Below are positions 22,816 to 35,797 of a stretch of DNA of 64,000 nucleotides, one piece after another (positions within the stretch are counted from its first letter, which is position 1; every line of letters starts with the position of its first letter). This DNA is from Armillaria gallica (lineage: Eukaryota > Basidiomycota > Agaricomycetes > Agaricales > Physalacriaceae), in the NCBI GenBank assembly GCA_037576215.1, contig JBANDB010000006.1:248001-312000 (forward strand), written 5' to 3'. The notes under the pieces are model-generated. The model had not been told where the DNA came from and ran no database searches. It saw only the letters and a list, made by a program, of their open reading frames with translations. A program made the position numbers and the translations under genes.

Positions 22816-25017
22816 AGAAGACTGAGACTGATAGGAAATTTTCTCGATGATGGTTTTTCTTTCATTGCTTGACTTGCGTACTCGAGGTCCAGCGCTTCAC
22901 TTTGTACAGATAACGAAAATATGTCCGTTAGGTATCAGGGTAATTGACAAGTACAGAGCTTCGTTTCTTGTCGCCGTCCGTCGACCGCCGACTCTGTATT
23001 GTAGCCCGCCTATAATGGATCCGTCCCATTTCGACCAAAAGTATAGCATCAAAATCTGGACAAAGCGTAAAGAAGGGTAAGAGATAGAGAGCGCCCAGTG
23101 GCGAGTAAGTGGTTCAACGGGGTATCTTAGTCACCCAGCCCGCACGTATGCACCGCATTCTCGTCAGACACTCAGAGCGAAAAGAACGAGTAGAGAAGAG
23201 GGAAAAGAGAAGAATCTACAGGGGAAGTAACCCCAGCACTGTATATAAGCCGGAAAGACACTGTTCCTTGCTCTTCAGCGTCGCAGATAGCATCGATGGC
23301 ACTCTGGAAGGGCGGCTCGTAGAAAAATGTTGTAATGTTGAGAAAGACCAGGTTATTCACGGCTATTGGAAGAAAGGGCCAGGCCCGAAAAAAGGAAAGC
23401 CGTGACTGTGACGGTAAGAGGTTGTCAGTGGCCAGGCCGGCCGTCGTCGGGGGGTTGTCTCACAGCAAAGAAATAAGAGCCTCTTGAATCATTCTTTCCA
23501 TCACGACTGCAGAACTCACTGCGAGTAATTCCCATCACATCGAGAATGGCCTCAAGACGCGTCCTCTATGAGACCCGCCGCTATCGTCATCAATGGACTG
23601 CTTTTGAAGCGAGTACCCAGTGATACCTAGCTGAGAAGATATCTTGCGTGGACCTGGCGACATCAAAAGTGGGTCCAGCACCATCTTCATTGTTGCAAAT
23701 GGCTTCACAGAAATCATAGCTACAACTCCCTCCTAGCTTGTCCGACCTTCTTCTACTGGCGGTGAGCGGCTATATCGACACTGATGAGTGAGCCCATCAG
23801 CTTGGAGGAGCGAACCCGTCCCGGCATCCAGCGAAAATTGAGGCAGAAATGTCGCAGAGTCCGATTGATATGCTCAGTGCCCATGGTGTGGCCAGGGAAG
23901 AGGGTACGACCGACCTGGCATTGTCGTTGTCAACGCCGATGGACTGACCGGCCGATGACACATTTTTGTATATGTTATTGCTCGGTCCATCGTGTCTGGC
24001 GCGACGGTGCTGGGTCTCTTCGGCCCTCCTGCTGTGCATGAAACTCTCCAAGTCGTCGGATTCGACATGGAAGTCTTGGATACCGTACGCCAGAGCAGTT
24101 CCCATTCTTCCGACGCTTTCCTATCGTCGTAACTTTAGGATGATCAGCAGGAACCATCTACCCATTCATGAGCGTCGAAGCCGAGGGTCGGTGCATTATT
24201 TGGAACCTCGCAGGGGATGTACAGATTGTCGCTCATGACCAATCGGTGTCGATGCGAATCAAACTTTGCCACGAGGTTGTGCGTTGTTTTCTAATTTGTC
24301 ACATCATCAGCTGTCGATCTCCAAGCTTCTGTTTTCGGCAAGTAGGCCTCAGTACTTCGCTTTTCTGATCCGGCTCTAACTTCTAAGACTTGCAGACTCA
24401 GGCGCAATCACGCTGTCTTTTCGCTCGCATAGATATCAGCCGACCCAAGTCATGTCAACATCTTCTCGTTCAGCTAGCGATCGGCGAAAGCTATTTAACG
24501 GAATGTACCGCTTTCCCGTTGTCCCTCTTTTTCACGAGCAGACCTGCTCATTCCCCGGTATACAATCCTTGGAGGTCTTAGTTACTGCTGAGACACTATT
24601 ACTTTCCATGGCGCAGGGCTGGGCATTATGGGCGTCCGTGGAAATCCTTGCCGTCCTCGGTACTAGCCTTTTGTTCGCAGCCTCTATTCTATCTGACTCA
24701 ATGATCAAGTGCAGGTCATATGCCAATGTTCCCAGGCTGGTCCAAGAGGAACGGCGCGACGTTCTCGAGGAGTGCAAAAACCGATCTTGAGATATGCTCA
24801 ATAGCAAGGTTTTGGGTAGCTTGGACTTTGATTGAAAGTCGTTTCTGATGATCGAACGATCGGAAGAAGTCGCATTTAATTTATGGAAGGAATGGTTTAT
24901 GTACAACAACTATACAGTACGTGCACACGAGGCACTCTAACCATGCAAAATCGATTTAGTTGGAAGAAAACTTGGCCGATGGCCTCTCTCTAAGTAAATA
25001 AAAAGAGTACTGGTAAC
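22816..25017. other. Spacer between 7-TM and GH128 genes (copy B)
   Basis: Counterpart of 11030-13637 without the hAT-like insertion. The empty site is at about 23234-23241. A frame at 24452-24790 (+, 112 aa with one hydrophobic segment) is open here but stopped in copy A. No gene is confirmed. Confidence 0.4.
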
Positions 25018-26446
25018 TTAAGCATTTAACATAAGATTGCCAAGCGACGAAAGGGTGCCATCGTTGTTGTAGAGGCACGATCCGGTGCCAACGTTAGAAA
25101 CGGCATTCCCGTCATTGGAGGACAGGAGCGAGGGCGACGTCGCGACGAAGGGGAAGTACAAAGTGATGTAGTCTTGAGAATCTAGCCAAGAGAATGCCTG
25201 ACATACTGAGGTTTAGCTTGACCTCTACAACTGACTCGATCTGCGTACCTGGCTAAAGAACGATGCCCTTGATAGACGAAAGAAGTCAACATCTTATGAT
25301 AATCTAGATAATTGGTCCTTACTGAGCAGAGGCACCGCCGGACGGGTTCGTCAGGGCGAACTCGGAGATAACAATGGTGTAGCTCTGGGAATGTCCCGTA
25401 AGTCGCTTATTTCGCATGAGAATCAATGAGGACTAACGGGGAACTTCGCGCGCGCCTTCTGGACGTAGCTCTGGAAATCAGAAAAACTCGTACTGTAGGT
25501 TTTGGTTTGCGTAAGCGCTTGCCTGATTACGCGACGAACGAAAATCACTCACCCATACCAATGCTAGAAAGTCGTAGGATTCAGTTTCGACCAAGAAGGC
25601 ATAATGAGATTTTCAGAACATACCAGATTAATGTAGTCGGCATAACATCGACCAGCACACGCGCTGATCATTTGCGCAAGCCAGTCGAGACCTTGACCAG
25701 ACGAGGAGCTGGAAGTAACCGCGGGGAAAGCCTTCTTAATAGCCTGATTTTCCAAAAGTTAGCCTCTAGTTCCAAGATACTGCGAGCTCTTCACGCTCAC
25801 CAGTGGGTTGATGTACGTGATATACCAAGAAGCGGCAGCACTGGGACTGATCCCGGAAATATCAGGTTCATTCAGGGTGAATACGGCTAGTGTTGGAGGG
25901 ATGAGACCTTAGACGGCGAGTCAGGCAATTAAAGGACGTACTAGCCCAGCCTTGAGCCGCATGTCGGGAAGCCAGTTGCGAGATGGGGCTTGAATCACAA
26001 TCCAAGCAACGTTGCATTCCGACGAATCCCAACCCTCCGTTCCCATTAGTAGAAGGGGGAGCGTAAGTTTCCCAATCATAGCTATACTCGAGGTGAGGGT
26101 CGATAAATGCATATAGGAAAGTTTGACGGACATTGCGACAACCTGTGTGTAAGTAATTAGATGGGTTTGGACGACGGCAGAAGATCATGGTTACAAATTC
26201 ACCTTCCCATTCCCGGTGTTGAACCTTCCGGGATCCCTGAGGAAAATGATGATATAAGTTTAGGCACGTCGAGAAGAAAGTATCATAAATCGTACAGAGG
26301 GCTGTTGTCTGTCAACGAGTAAAAAAGCTGTCAGGCATAATGTCAACGGTCCAGTATTTTAACGCACAATAAGGCCACGCGAGACCGCGTTTTCCAGCAT
26401 TGACTGCCGAAACGAAGAGTGCGATGAGTGACAAAGTAGTGAGCAT
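25018..26446 (-). CDS. GH128 (Asl1-like) secreted beta-1,3-glucanase, copy B
   Basis: Twelve exons on - matching copy A one for one: 26446-26368, 26308-26296, 26236-26203, 26142-26132, 26081-25942, 25907-25801, 25743-25624, 25563-25553, 25468-25438, 25384-25323, 25267-25249, 25197-25018; every exon has the same length as in copy A, giving 268 aa. Signal peptide, NEPD acid/base motif, HWYG and VISEFAL nucleophile motif are kept. All donors and acceptors remain GT..AG although intron sequences have diverged. Preserved lengths in all twelve exons, including four of 11-19 nt, argue that both copies are under selection. Likely role: cell-wall beta-1,3-glucan remodelling. Confidence 0.85.
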
Positions 26447-27977
26447 GACGGGTAATTGCCAAGGAGGGGCTTTCGATGTCGATTGAAGGAAAGCTGGAGA
26501 GACCAGGTATTGGATTGCGGGTATTTAAGCTATGAGAGAAACCGTAACGGCACCATATGCACCAGGTAAAAATATATGATCGTCGGCTTTTAAATAATCA
26601 ATGTTGCTGCATGGAATAAGGTGAATACGAAGAGGCGGAGCTCCTTGACCGATGGTGGGAATAGTCATGCCACCGGGATATCACAATGAGCCTGGATGAG
26701 AGTCGAAAATACCGGGACGCTTGAGTATGGCCAGTATTCCTGAAACCTCGACCAGTCACGAAATCCGAGATTAGAGGGAAACACGTCGGGTACCCAGCCG
26801 ACAGACGAAAAACAATTTGAGAACCGTATGACCATACACACCCGTGATTTAATTGATAGAGTAGCACGCTCTTTCAGGTTGTTGCTACGCAAGAAAACAG
26901 CATTTCAAGTTGCCTGGAACGTTGAAACTTGAATTTCCGCATGGACAGAAAATGACTAGATCTTTTCCTACCGTTTCATCTTCGAGTTGATACATACTGC
27001 CGTCGTGCAGGATAAATGTTATTTCTCGGCCGCTGACTCTGGTCTGAGACTAGAAGAAATAAGAGTGGGAGGGAATCACGGAAAATTGATGGAATCATTG
27101 ACTACAGGGGCTTCGGAAAAATAATGGTTATATCAAGTGAAACTGACGGCCGTAGAAAGATACACTCGCCGGAGATACTTGGGCCCTTCTACGCTGCAGC
27201 GAAGTCACCTAGACCATATTGGTTCTATTTTATGTCTTTGTTCCCATATTTAGCGCAGCTAGAAGCGTAGACGGGCATCAAGACTGATCATGAAAGTATT
27301 GCTTCAAAGAAGCTGAGGTCACGAGCCGACGACACAGCGAGGCGCCCCACGTTAGCAGTGATTGATCCGGCTGTAATGTCATCAGACTAGCGACTTAGTC
27401 AAGATTAGAGCCAATAACCTTGACACTTAAACGATAGTTTCGTGAAGGCGGGACTTCGGAAGCGACGAGCAGTAGCATATGAATGTTCATCACGTGTAAA
27501 AGATGTTTCAGAAAAGGGTGTCCTAGCCCGCATTGATGGGTCAACTCAATTATCTGCATACCCAAGGATCCGTTCAGCCAGGAATCAAAAAATCCGAAAA
27601 AAAGCCGTGAAACTCGTACTTACACGCCTGCAATCCTTGAAGAGTCTCGTGATGTTCCGTCATCATGATCACCAGCTAACAAGATCCTTTCTGGATAGTA
27701 TCTCGGTGGCCACCTCCGACAGGATTCAAAGAAAGCATTGAGAGCGATCTGAGAATGCCACGGTCAGTTACAGTATTCCCAAAATGAAGTCTAATCGAAA
27801 TAGCCACGTACACGGTCCCTAATCCAGAATATGAGAATCGTCAGGTAGATCCCAGGTATTCTCCCGCTGAGGTGACGAAACTGACTTAGTGAGTGTCCGA
27901 GAAGCCTCGCACCCGGAGACTACCAAAAGACGATTGTAGCGCCACTGTAGATCGGCCGACGTAAGAGGATCATTACA
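26447..27977. other. Spacer upstream of GH128 (copy B), no gene recognised
   Basis: Presumed promoter of the - strand GH128 gene plus diverged filler matching 15069-16602. Indels between the copies break every frame longer than about 60 codons. Confidence 0.4.
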
Positions 27978-28295
27978 ATGAACGATTTTAAGCGCAGTTA
28001 TTGTAAGTTCAATTTCAATGGCAGAAAATGCTTGCAGTCAACCCTGACACCTACACCAAATCTTATCGTTGACGGATTTGGATATATCGGTCTACCACCG
28101 ATGACGCGCGTCTCAAGCCACAATGATGAGGAGACGATTGTTGACGCGGATGTGCGCGATACTTGGGAGATCTCGATCGGCGCCGACAAGATCACAACGA
28201 AGAATCTGGACTGGCAGACATTTTTGGGTGCCTTCGGTGTGGCTGCAGGTTACAGCACCCGTGTGCGAGTCGTAAAAACTGCTACTCTATCATGA
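27978..28295 (+). pseudogene. 2OG-oxygenase N-terminal fragment, junction of copies B and C
   Basis: The same 105-codon frame as at 16603-16920 with a handful of substitutions, ending in the same out-of-frame tail and TGA. It lacks the HxD micro-exon and C-terminal half. It marks the start of the third repeat unit. Confidence 0.75.
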
Positions 28296-30045
28296 ACGTT
28301 CCTTCTACAATTTGTCGTACTCAGGCCATGCTCGGCTAACCCAGGAACCACCAAGGATGCGCTGGCGCATGGCGGGTGACAAGACCAATGGAGGTGCATA
28401 TAACGACCATCGTTGCTTCCACCCGTTTTCGAGATACGAGTAGGGACTTTACTCGGAACCGTAGGAAAGTTTGACGTCGACACCGTAATCGCTGCATTCA
28501 TAGTCTTGAAGTTTATCCGTTAGCTGATGGAAATAAGATTTGCGAATACTCCACGCACCTGCATAACTGAAGTCCACTTAGCGCTACCCTACAAACAACT
28601 TCTTTCATTCATGCGTAATTGAGGGAATTTAACGATCTCTTTACAAAGTGCGTTAGGAAAAAGAGCAAGAGCTTAACTGAAAGTCTTACCTTTGCCAAAT
28701 TAACTCGAGATCGCCGTGGCTAGTATCAGTCAGTAAACCGCCGGCTTAAATCAAATTCACGCTCACCACCGGATCCACTAGACAGTGTCCGCTCGAATCG
28801 CTGGACGCCATAGTACCCCCGCCTCGCCCACACTCAAAAATTGCTACGCTATGAAACGGGTTGGCAATGTCTCTCGGCCATCAGCGCAAAAGCCGCCTTA
28901 CCTTGCCGTCCAGCCGTTCACCAGGCATCCAGGGTTTGCGGTAGGTAAAACGCCCTCGTCGTCTTTGCTTGCCTTCGGGATAGGCACATACAGTTGACGG
29001 TATTCATCTTGCGAGACGATCCACCGGTGTCGTAGCAGAGTTGCGCGTCGACATTGCAATCACTGTATTCGTAGTCTTCAGGATAGTAATGATTGGTTAG
29101 TGATGTCAAGGAGTGAGTGAGTGAGTAGCGTACGTACCTCAGCGCCATCCAAACGTTAACTTAAAGTTGGCTTCCAACTCACGTTTACGGGAAGAAACTG
29201 CACTGCAGAAATTTGTAAGGAGGGAAAGGACGAGCTTTGATAAACAGCTTACCTCGTTCTATCACTCCAGCAATGCGATGGTCAAACTGGTATCTACTAT
29301 TTCATCTTGAGCCGAGAACACGGGAGAAATCAAAGACTAGAGGTATGGAGAGACCAACGCGTTGCGGTGGTAAGCGGCATAAGTCAAATGAAAATTTGAA
29401 ATCAACAGCTGATGGCGATCACGAGATCACGCCTTCAACGCCGACGACGGCGAATTCAAAGTCAAAGATTCAGAAAACCGACGACGGAACACGCAACAAG
29501 GAGGAATACAGGACTCGATGTCGAGCAACAAAATGAATAGGATGACGCACGAGAGGAAAAATGAGAAGGGAGGTCACAAAGATTCGATGATTTCTACGAC
29601 ACGATGAACGAACCCAGCCAATGATCAGTGTACTGGGAAACGGGGTTTGAGGAGAGCCGACGTCTGCTGATTAGTGAATACAGTTACTCACGAACCTTCC
29701 GTTCCATAACCAACTTCTCTTTCCCTTCAATTATTCCTCCACCGTCGCGCGCCCAAAGCTATTGAAGGAGAACTCGAACAAGCTCTAATAGTACTGATAA
29801 TGACTCAAACGTTGCGACGGTCAGCTGCTTTGCGAGATATTTTCTTGGGCGTCGACGTTGGACATATGGCGCTCAGCACCGAAGCAAAGCAAAAGGAGAC
29901 AACGAGAGTCGCGGTCGAAATCATTTAGCCCCGGCCGTACCTCGTACTCTTCATTTCTTCCTCCACCTACAATTGGCCCAATGTCTGACACGATGAAAAA
30001 AATTTTGTACATCATTTCTTTCGATGTATTTCTCGACTGATCTCA
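28181..30045. repeat. Tandem segmental duplication, copy C (partial, more diverged)
   Basis: Sequence after the third oxygenase fragment follows the first about 1.9 kb of the unit. It matches the blocks at 117-1800 and 16920-18600, including the stretch around 29820-29960 that corresponds to 18450-18600. It carries more indels than A versus B. Similarity fades near 30.0 kb, so the third unit ends or is replaced there. Confidence 0.8.
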
Positions 30046-31396
30046 CCGTGGTAGGATACAGTCCTCCTTCCAAATTCTCCGGTATATAAGAGTATCCCTG
30101 TAAACGCTAGAAAACTCACGGAAGAGGACGTTCCCACTATGTAGACCGAACCTTCTACTGTCCCTGCTGTCAGCCTCATTTTTCCCTTCGGCAGCTGGGA
30201 CACTCCTGAGTCCTTTTAACTAACAGTCTTCCTAATGTGTTACCTCCATATGAGTCCTCTATGCGCGAAGCCGTTTGGATAACATGTTGACGATTGGGAA
30301 CGCCAAAGGATATATCAGTATTTTCATTTCCCATTTGATTTCGTTTTGTTACCTTTGCAATCAGTGCTCTTTGTTCTTCCTGTGAGAGGCTTACACCACT
30401 GGTTGGAGTATCGTCGGCACCGGAGCTCGGAGAATTACAAGCCCTAAGTTGATCTAGGTGTTTTGAGGTCGAACTCGAGGCAAGCGGTGCGCAATTAAAG
30501 CGAAGGGATATTAGCCCTGGAGTTTGGAGAGTCGAAAACTGGAAAACTGGATTGATTGGCCATCTCCGCTGATACAGCTCAGGTAAATAGAAGTAAACTA
30601 CTCCTACCGACCTCGATGGCTCATTGTAAAAAGTAGTGACGGTGATAGCAACATTATCTACTAGCGCATGAGCCCGAAGTGATAGCGAATGTGCACATTC
30701 CCTCTAAATCCTGACAAGCTACCGTGATCCTGATCGTCGCAGACTAGCTGCGCCTCGCTGACATCAGCTGCAGATGATGTCGACCCGGGATAACGAGGGT
30801 CAAGAAATATGGCTGTCACACTGCAATGGCATTACAGAACGATAAATGCCAATGGAGGTTGCAAGGATGCGTGGAAGAAGAAGAAATGAACTGGAGGCAA
30901 ATCCGCGGCTCCTTGAACGATATCACTCGAAGGATAAGACAATTCCCTCAATGACATCTTCCCTGGCAAGGAGGGACTCGTGCTATAGTCGAAATGGTGC
31001 AATGTTGTGAAAAGAGGGAGGACTGCCATGTAAGACATAGCTGAGACATTGCGACAAGAACAGTGTTCAAAGTCAATAACGAGTTTGAGCGAAAGGGAGT
31101 GTTAGGGATGAAGAAATAGCGAGGTATGAAGTATTCGTGGTGGTGGTTGCTCGTGGAACCTTTGCTCATGTCGAGAATGACTGATGAACCAATAAGGTAT
31201 GGGTAATCACTGACACGGCGGGGTTGAAGGGCCGGAAGCACAATTCAGTGGCTGTGCATTCGGTCCGGTCACTACGCGTACTTTGCCGCGTCACGCACCC
31301 ACAGTCCAAGTTGACCTTTCACTTGAACCACCATTAGAATCTCTGCGCAAATTGGCGCGTCGTAACGCGCAACTGGACTGAATACTCAATCTGAAA
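30046..31396. other. Intergenic, nothing recognised
   Basis: No frame on either strand shows a family signature or splice-consistent continuation. The stretch contains the region upstream of the 31.4-kb pseudogene. Confidence 0.4.
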
Positions 31397-33011
31397 ATGT
31401 CAAATGCCAATCTACATCATCTGACTTTGTCCCGGCATTCCAATGTACCAGGAACTCACAGCTCGCGTCCCACCACAATTAGGAATTCTGTGAGACCATC
31501 TGGAAGCTCAACCTCGCGCCGTCCAGCTGCTGCTTATCGGGTATTTCAAACTCCTCTACTTTTGCTTAAATTGATGAACGATTTTAGGACTACCTCGACG
31601 CGACTATTAAAAAGTTCAATTTTAACGGCAGTTACACCTGCAGTCAATCTTTCTCACAAACACCCACACCAAATCTCATCGTCGACGGAATCGGATCTAT
31701 TGGTCTACCACTGAGTACTCGGGACGCGCGTCTCATCATTGATAACGTGTCTCAAGCACCTTACGGTCATAATGAGCAGACGATTGTTAATCCGGATGTG
31801 CGTGATACTCGGGAGATCAGCGCCGATAAGATCACAACGCAGAATCCGGACTGAGAGGCGTTCTTAAAAGATACCGTTGTACCTTCGGTACTGCAGGCGC
31901 TTGGTATGCAAGTCGCAGCACCAGTGTGCGAGTTATATAAACTGCTACTCTATCAAGGTTCACAGTGCGTATTTGTATTCTTTTTCTCGAGCATTTTTAT
32001 AATTCCTCGCACATGCAGCTTCCATCCTCACCAAGAGTACGCAGGTGTTATTCAATGCATCCTGGTCACACAATTCTCACGAAACCTATAGCACCGCGAA
32101 AGGCCCAGGAATGTTTGCTACCATTGTCATTCTCCTTCCATCTGTGTACACAGGTGGCCAAGTTCACGTATCCCATGATGGTACCTCCCAAGTATATGAC
32201 TTTGCCTCAAGATCGGCCACGTCTACAGCCGTACTTGCATGGTACACCGACGTGGTACACGAAGTCAAACGGGTATCGTCTCGCGCTGACATACAACCTG
32301 ATGCAAACAAGCGGCGGGCCCGTACCCGCCCTGCCTGATACCACTTCTGCGGCTCAAAACCTCAGAAGACTCCTTCGAGGATGGCGACACAGTAGTGATA
32401 CCATTGGATATGTCCTGAAGCACACATACAACATCATCGAGCTGCGCGGCCACGGATTGTCTGTGCTTAAAGGAGAAGATCAACAAAAAGTGATGCACCT
32501 GCTCGACGCGGCAGCAGGATCGGGATACGAATTCCGACTCGGGAGCCTCCAGTACCACCAGTCGGGCCAGCCTGATGATGACCAGGCTTCTCTGTATTAT
32601 GAGAAACGAGGATGGTATGATGAGTATTATTACCCGAAGGCGTCAACGAGCAGTGTTCCGAAAATGAGCGTGGTCGAGACGACAACCCTGACAGTGAGCA
32701 ACACTGTGGACTCGGAGGGAGATCCGGCTCTTGGCGTAGATTTGATGACGAAGGACTTGATTCCTGTAAATCCGTTTCGCGGTCAAGTGCCCGACAGGAA
32801 GGAGTACGAGGGATATATGGGAAATGTATGTTTTCCAGCTACCATTGTCATGCAATTGCGCTAATGATGTATTTTGTTGCAGTACGCCGGCTCCATGGAT
32901 TACTGTTTGCCTCTTCATTTGTAAAAATTTAACAACCCTCGCTAATTCGTGCTTGCAGATTATCGGAGAACGGCTCTCATTATCATTAATAATGCATCCA
33001 CCAGAAGTTGA
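31397..33011 (+). pseudogene. 2OG-Fe(II) oxygenase pseudogene
   Basis: Exon structure parallels the intact gene at 37569: 31397-31540, 31588-31964, 32019-32036, 32092-32825, 32883-32904, 32959-33011. Exon 2 (377 nt), micro-exon 3 (18 nt) and exon 5 (22 nt) have identical lengths in both. It still encodes HQD across the exon 3/4 join, GGQVHVSH, WYTDVVHEVK and GYRLALTYN. Two lesions disable it: TGA at 31852-31854 where the relative has Trp, and a deletion of about 11 nt between the VHEVK and GYRLAL codons near 32270 that shifts the frame. The C-terminal part (to DYYYRRTALIII) is otherwise well kept, so decay looks recent. Confidence 0.85.
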
Positions 33012-35797
33012 AATATTTCGTATCCGCAAATTTAAAGGCAAGACTTGTTTGTTTTTTAATTTGTTTCGAGACCGTACTTAGAAGGTCATATAAGGTCTGG
33101 GAACAGTCATGAGGTACTCAGAAAAATTCATACAGCAGCGAAAGATAGACGAAAGAACAGGGAAGACAAGTCCTTGTGGTAACTGTAGCATATGAGTCAA
33201 GGGTATGAAGCTGGGGGGGGGGGGGGCGGCGGCAAGTTCGACTTAAAATGGATACGAACGTTTATGTACCAACCCGTACAAGGTTCGTGCTCAGATATCA
33301 TCTGCTTTCTCTCAGCGATCCTCTGCGTGCGATCTCCCTCCTAGGAGTCGTGTTCACCTTCGACCGATTGAGCTTCCACGTCACCATAAAGGCTTAGAAT
33401 ACTTATCGAAGTGCCTTCCTGGGCACTCGCCTGTGCCCTTGCCCAAAGCGGAGTGATGCCGTTATACCATTATACTGCCCTCCCGCGAGTCGCCAGGACG
33501 AGCATACGCTGCAGCTACACGCCCAACCAGGAGAGCCGGGGCAACAACCTACACAAACCAGAGTCAGCTAGATAAGCAAACAGAAATAGAACCAAAGACA
33601 CGGAATAGAGAGTGGGCGACTCTATTGAGACTGCGACGACTTGCTGATAGGCTCCGAGTCCTTATTCTCTCGTCCGTCCTACAATATAGACACGGAGTAT
33701 GTTCTACAAGGTTCTGTCGTCCATTAGTCGTTGCTTACGTGTAGGATGAGTGGCACAATCTTCATTTCTATGCAGGTATCACTTTAGAGGGATGGATTGA
33801 TAAATCATTGTGGCGGTATGCAAAAGCATCTCAATTGACGTTCTATTTTATCGTATATGAAACGCGCGCGTGAACTCCGATCTGATGAACTCGAAGTCGT
33901 CCTTGCTGTAAACGTTTCAGGAAGAGTGAAAATGATGGGTATGGGACTAAGCGCCTCAACTTTAGAACTCAGCTCGATTCCTTTGAAAAACCATCTTCCT
34001 TTCCACATATCCACAATGTGGCGGAACACGTATTATCAGCATTCATTCATTGCTGCGATGCTGAGAACACCGAGATTCTGTGTATGCATGATGGCTATAC
34101 GGCCAGACCCGAGTTCAACTTTCCTGTTGGAAGGCCAGTGGCTGTGCAATCAACTCAAAGCCGGCCCTACACGACGCGTTCGACGCGTCATCCTGAGCCA
34201 AGAACCATACACATTGGATTACTCTCCGTTCTCAAATTGACGCTCCGTAAAACTTGACCTAAATAGACGTCTGTCCGTGGACAAGCTCAGACATCATCTC
34301 AGTCCAATCCACCTCTGTCTTTATTCCCGCATTCCAACACGCCAGGGCTCGGGTCCGACCTCAAATGTGAATTCTAGGGGCCCCTTGCCGTTCAGCTGCT
34401 TATCGAGTATGTTGAATTCCTTTATAAGCACTGGCGACGCCTATGTCAACTCTCCCCCGATCTGAAGAGAAATACCTTGGATTCACGTCTCTCCCGCTTC
34501 TGACTTTAATGATGTCCATTTTGTCTTCTCACGTTGATTCGCCGAGGTTTTCAGAGGGAAAGGAGCCGCACAGGGAAATTTGGCTTATGAGGTGTGTTAA
34601 AAATGATATCCACGACGGCCTATACTGAGCAGAGTCCCATAGCACACCCTGTTCGATGCAACCTGCGCCTTCTGATCAACCTCAATCATCAACGCTACAT
34701 CAGCAATAGCCCTTCCTCACTGGCGCCGCTACAATACTCCTTTCAACAGGCAAGCCTCTTTCAAATCTGTTCTCATACCCATCTCTAAGTTCGTACTTCG
34801 TAAACAATGGTTTGTATATCGTCCGCCTTCAATCGAGATTCTGTTTATTTCTTTCGTCCTGTGTGCAACCTTCATCTACCTCAGGCTGGCCATCAACCCC
34901 AACTTTCTCTCCTCCACACCTGTCCCCTGAGGCTGTGATATCCTCTGCGGTCTTCCCTCCTTATGTCGGCGATCCGAGTTCCATAGGCTTCTCTCGTTGA
35001 TATTCATAGTTCTCAGGGGGAAGAATTACATGCAGTTCATCGTATGTTTTCTTTGTGCGAACGATATCACGATACACTGCCCGAGTTTTTATCTGCTAAT
35101 GCTTAGGATATGGGCGTCCTCTGTCGGCGATATAAATATGCTAATTCAATCTACCTATTCGGCGTCTATCAATTTAGATCTTGTTTCCGCTAGATCGCAA
35201 TGCTCTCCTTGATATCGGTATGAGGGAGGGCCGTAAATAGTCGAGTCTGTATAACTCTTTCTAGCTGCCTCACTAAAACATTGCAGTGAGATTGACTATT
35301 TCTCTCGTCGTCCATGGTCCTGCAAAGATTACGAGTCTCGTAAACGGTTTTAGAGCGACTATTTCCAGAACGGGAGAAGCCTTCGCATCATCTTGCCTTC
35401 TATCACTGTCGGAGAATCAAGTTGACTCTCTCTAATCTACCTGCCTCATTCATTCATTGATTCTTGCAGCTACATCGAATGACCATTCACTTGGAATAAT
35501 CCCTTGTTACTCGTTCATCTAGATTCTTACGTGCCACGGTCGATTCAGCACTCAGAAAAAATAAACCAGAATATTCGGATCGCCTTTCTTACATCAATGT
35601 CCGAAACATCTTGGCGTATCCTCAGGTCGCTCAGCCTCATATCAAAGAATGCGCGGCAGAGGTGTACAAGGATTCGAACAGATCCCTCCGGCGCACTGCA
35701 TCAGGGAGAAGATGCTCCATATAATTGGGGCATACCGCGTAGTACAACCCTCACAAGCTGTTCCTTCCCATACTGCTTTACCTCTCCATTTATTACC
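33012..35797. other. Intergenic with a degenerate copy of the 31.2-31.55 kb region
   Basis: About 34110-34430 resembles 31240-31560 (shared cccgcattccaa and gccgttcagctgcttatcg-like blocks), that is, the upstream region and first exon of the oxygenase pseudogene. A run of 13 G lies at about 33214-33226. Nothing else is recognisable between 33.0 and 35.8 kb. The stretch before 35798 should hold the promoter of the next gene. Confidence 0.4.

Larger units (their letters stand above)
16806..28180. repeat. Tandem segmental duplication, copy B
   Basis: A direct repeat of copy A in the same order and orientation: decayed block, 7-TM gene, decayed block, GH128 gene, spacer, 2OG-oxygenase fragment. 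It is about 11.4 kb long including a private 612-bp foldback element. Its 7-TM and GH128 genes are both intact. Confidence 0.93.

Noticed and set aside
33214..33226. A run of 13 G followed by cggcggc
   Set aside because: Simple homopolymer; no G-quadruplex pattern of four separate runs and no gene nearby that it would serve.
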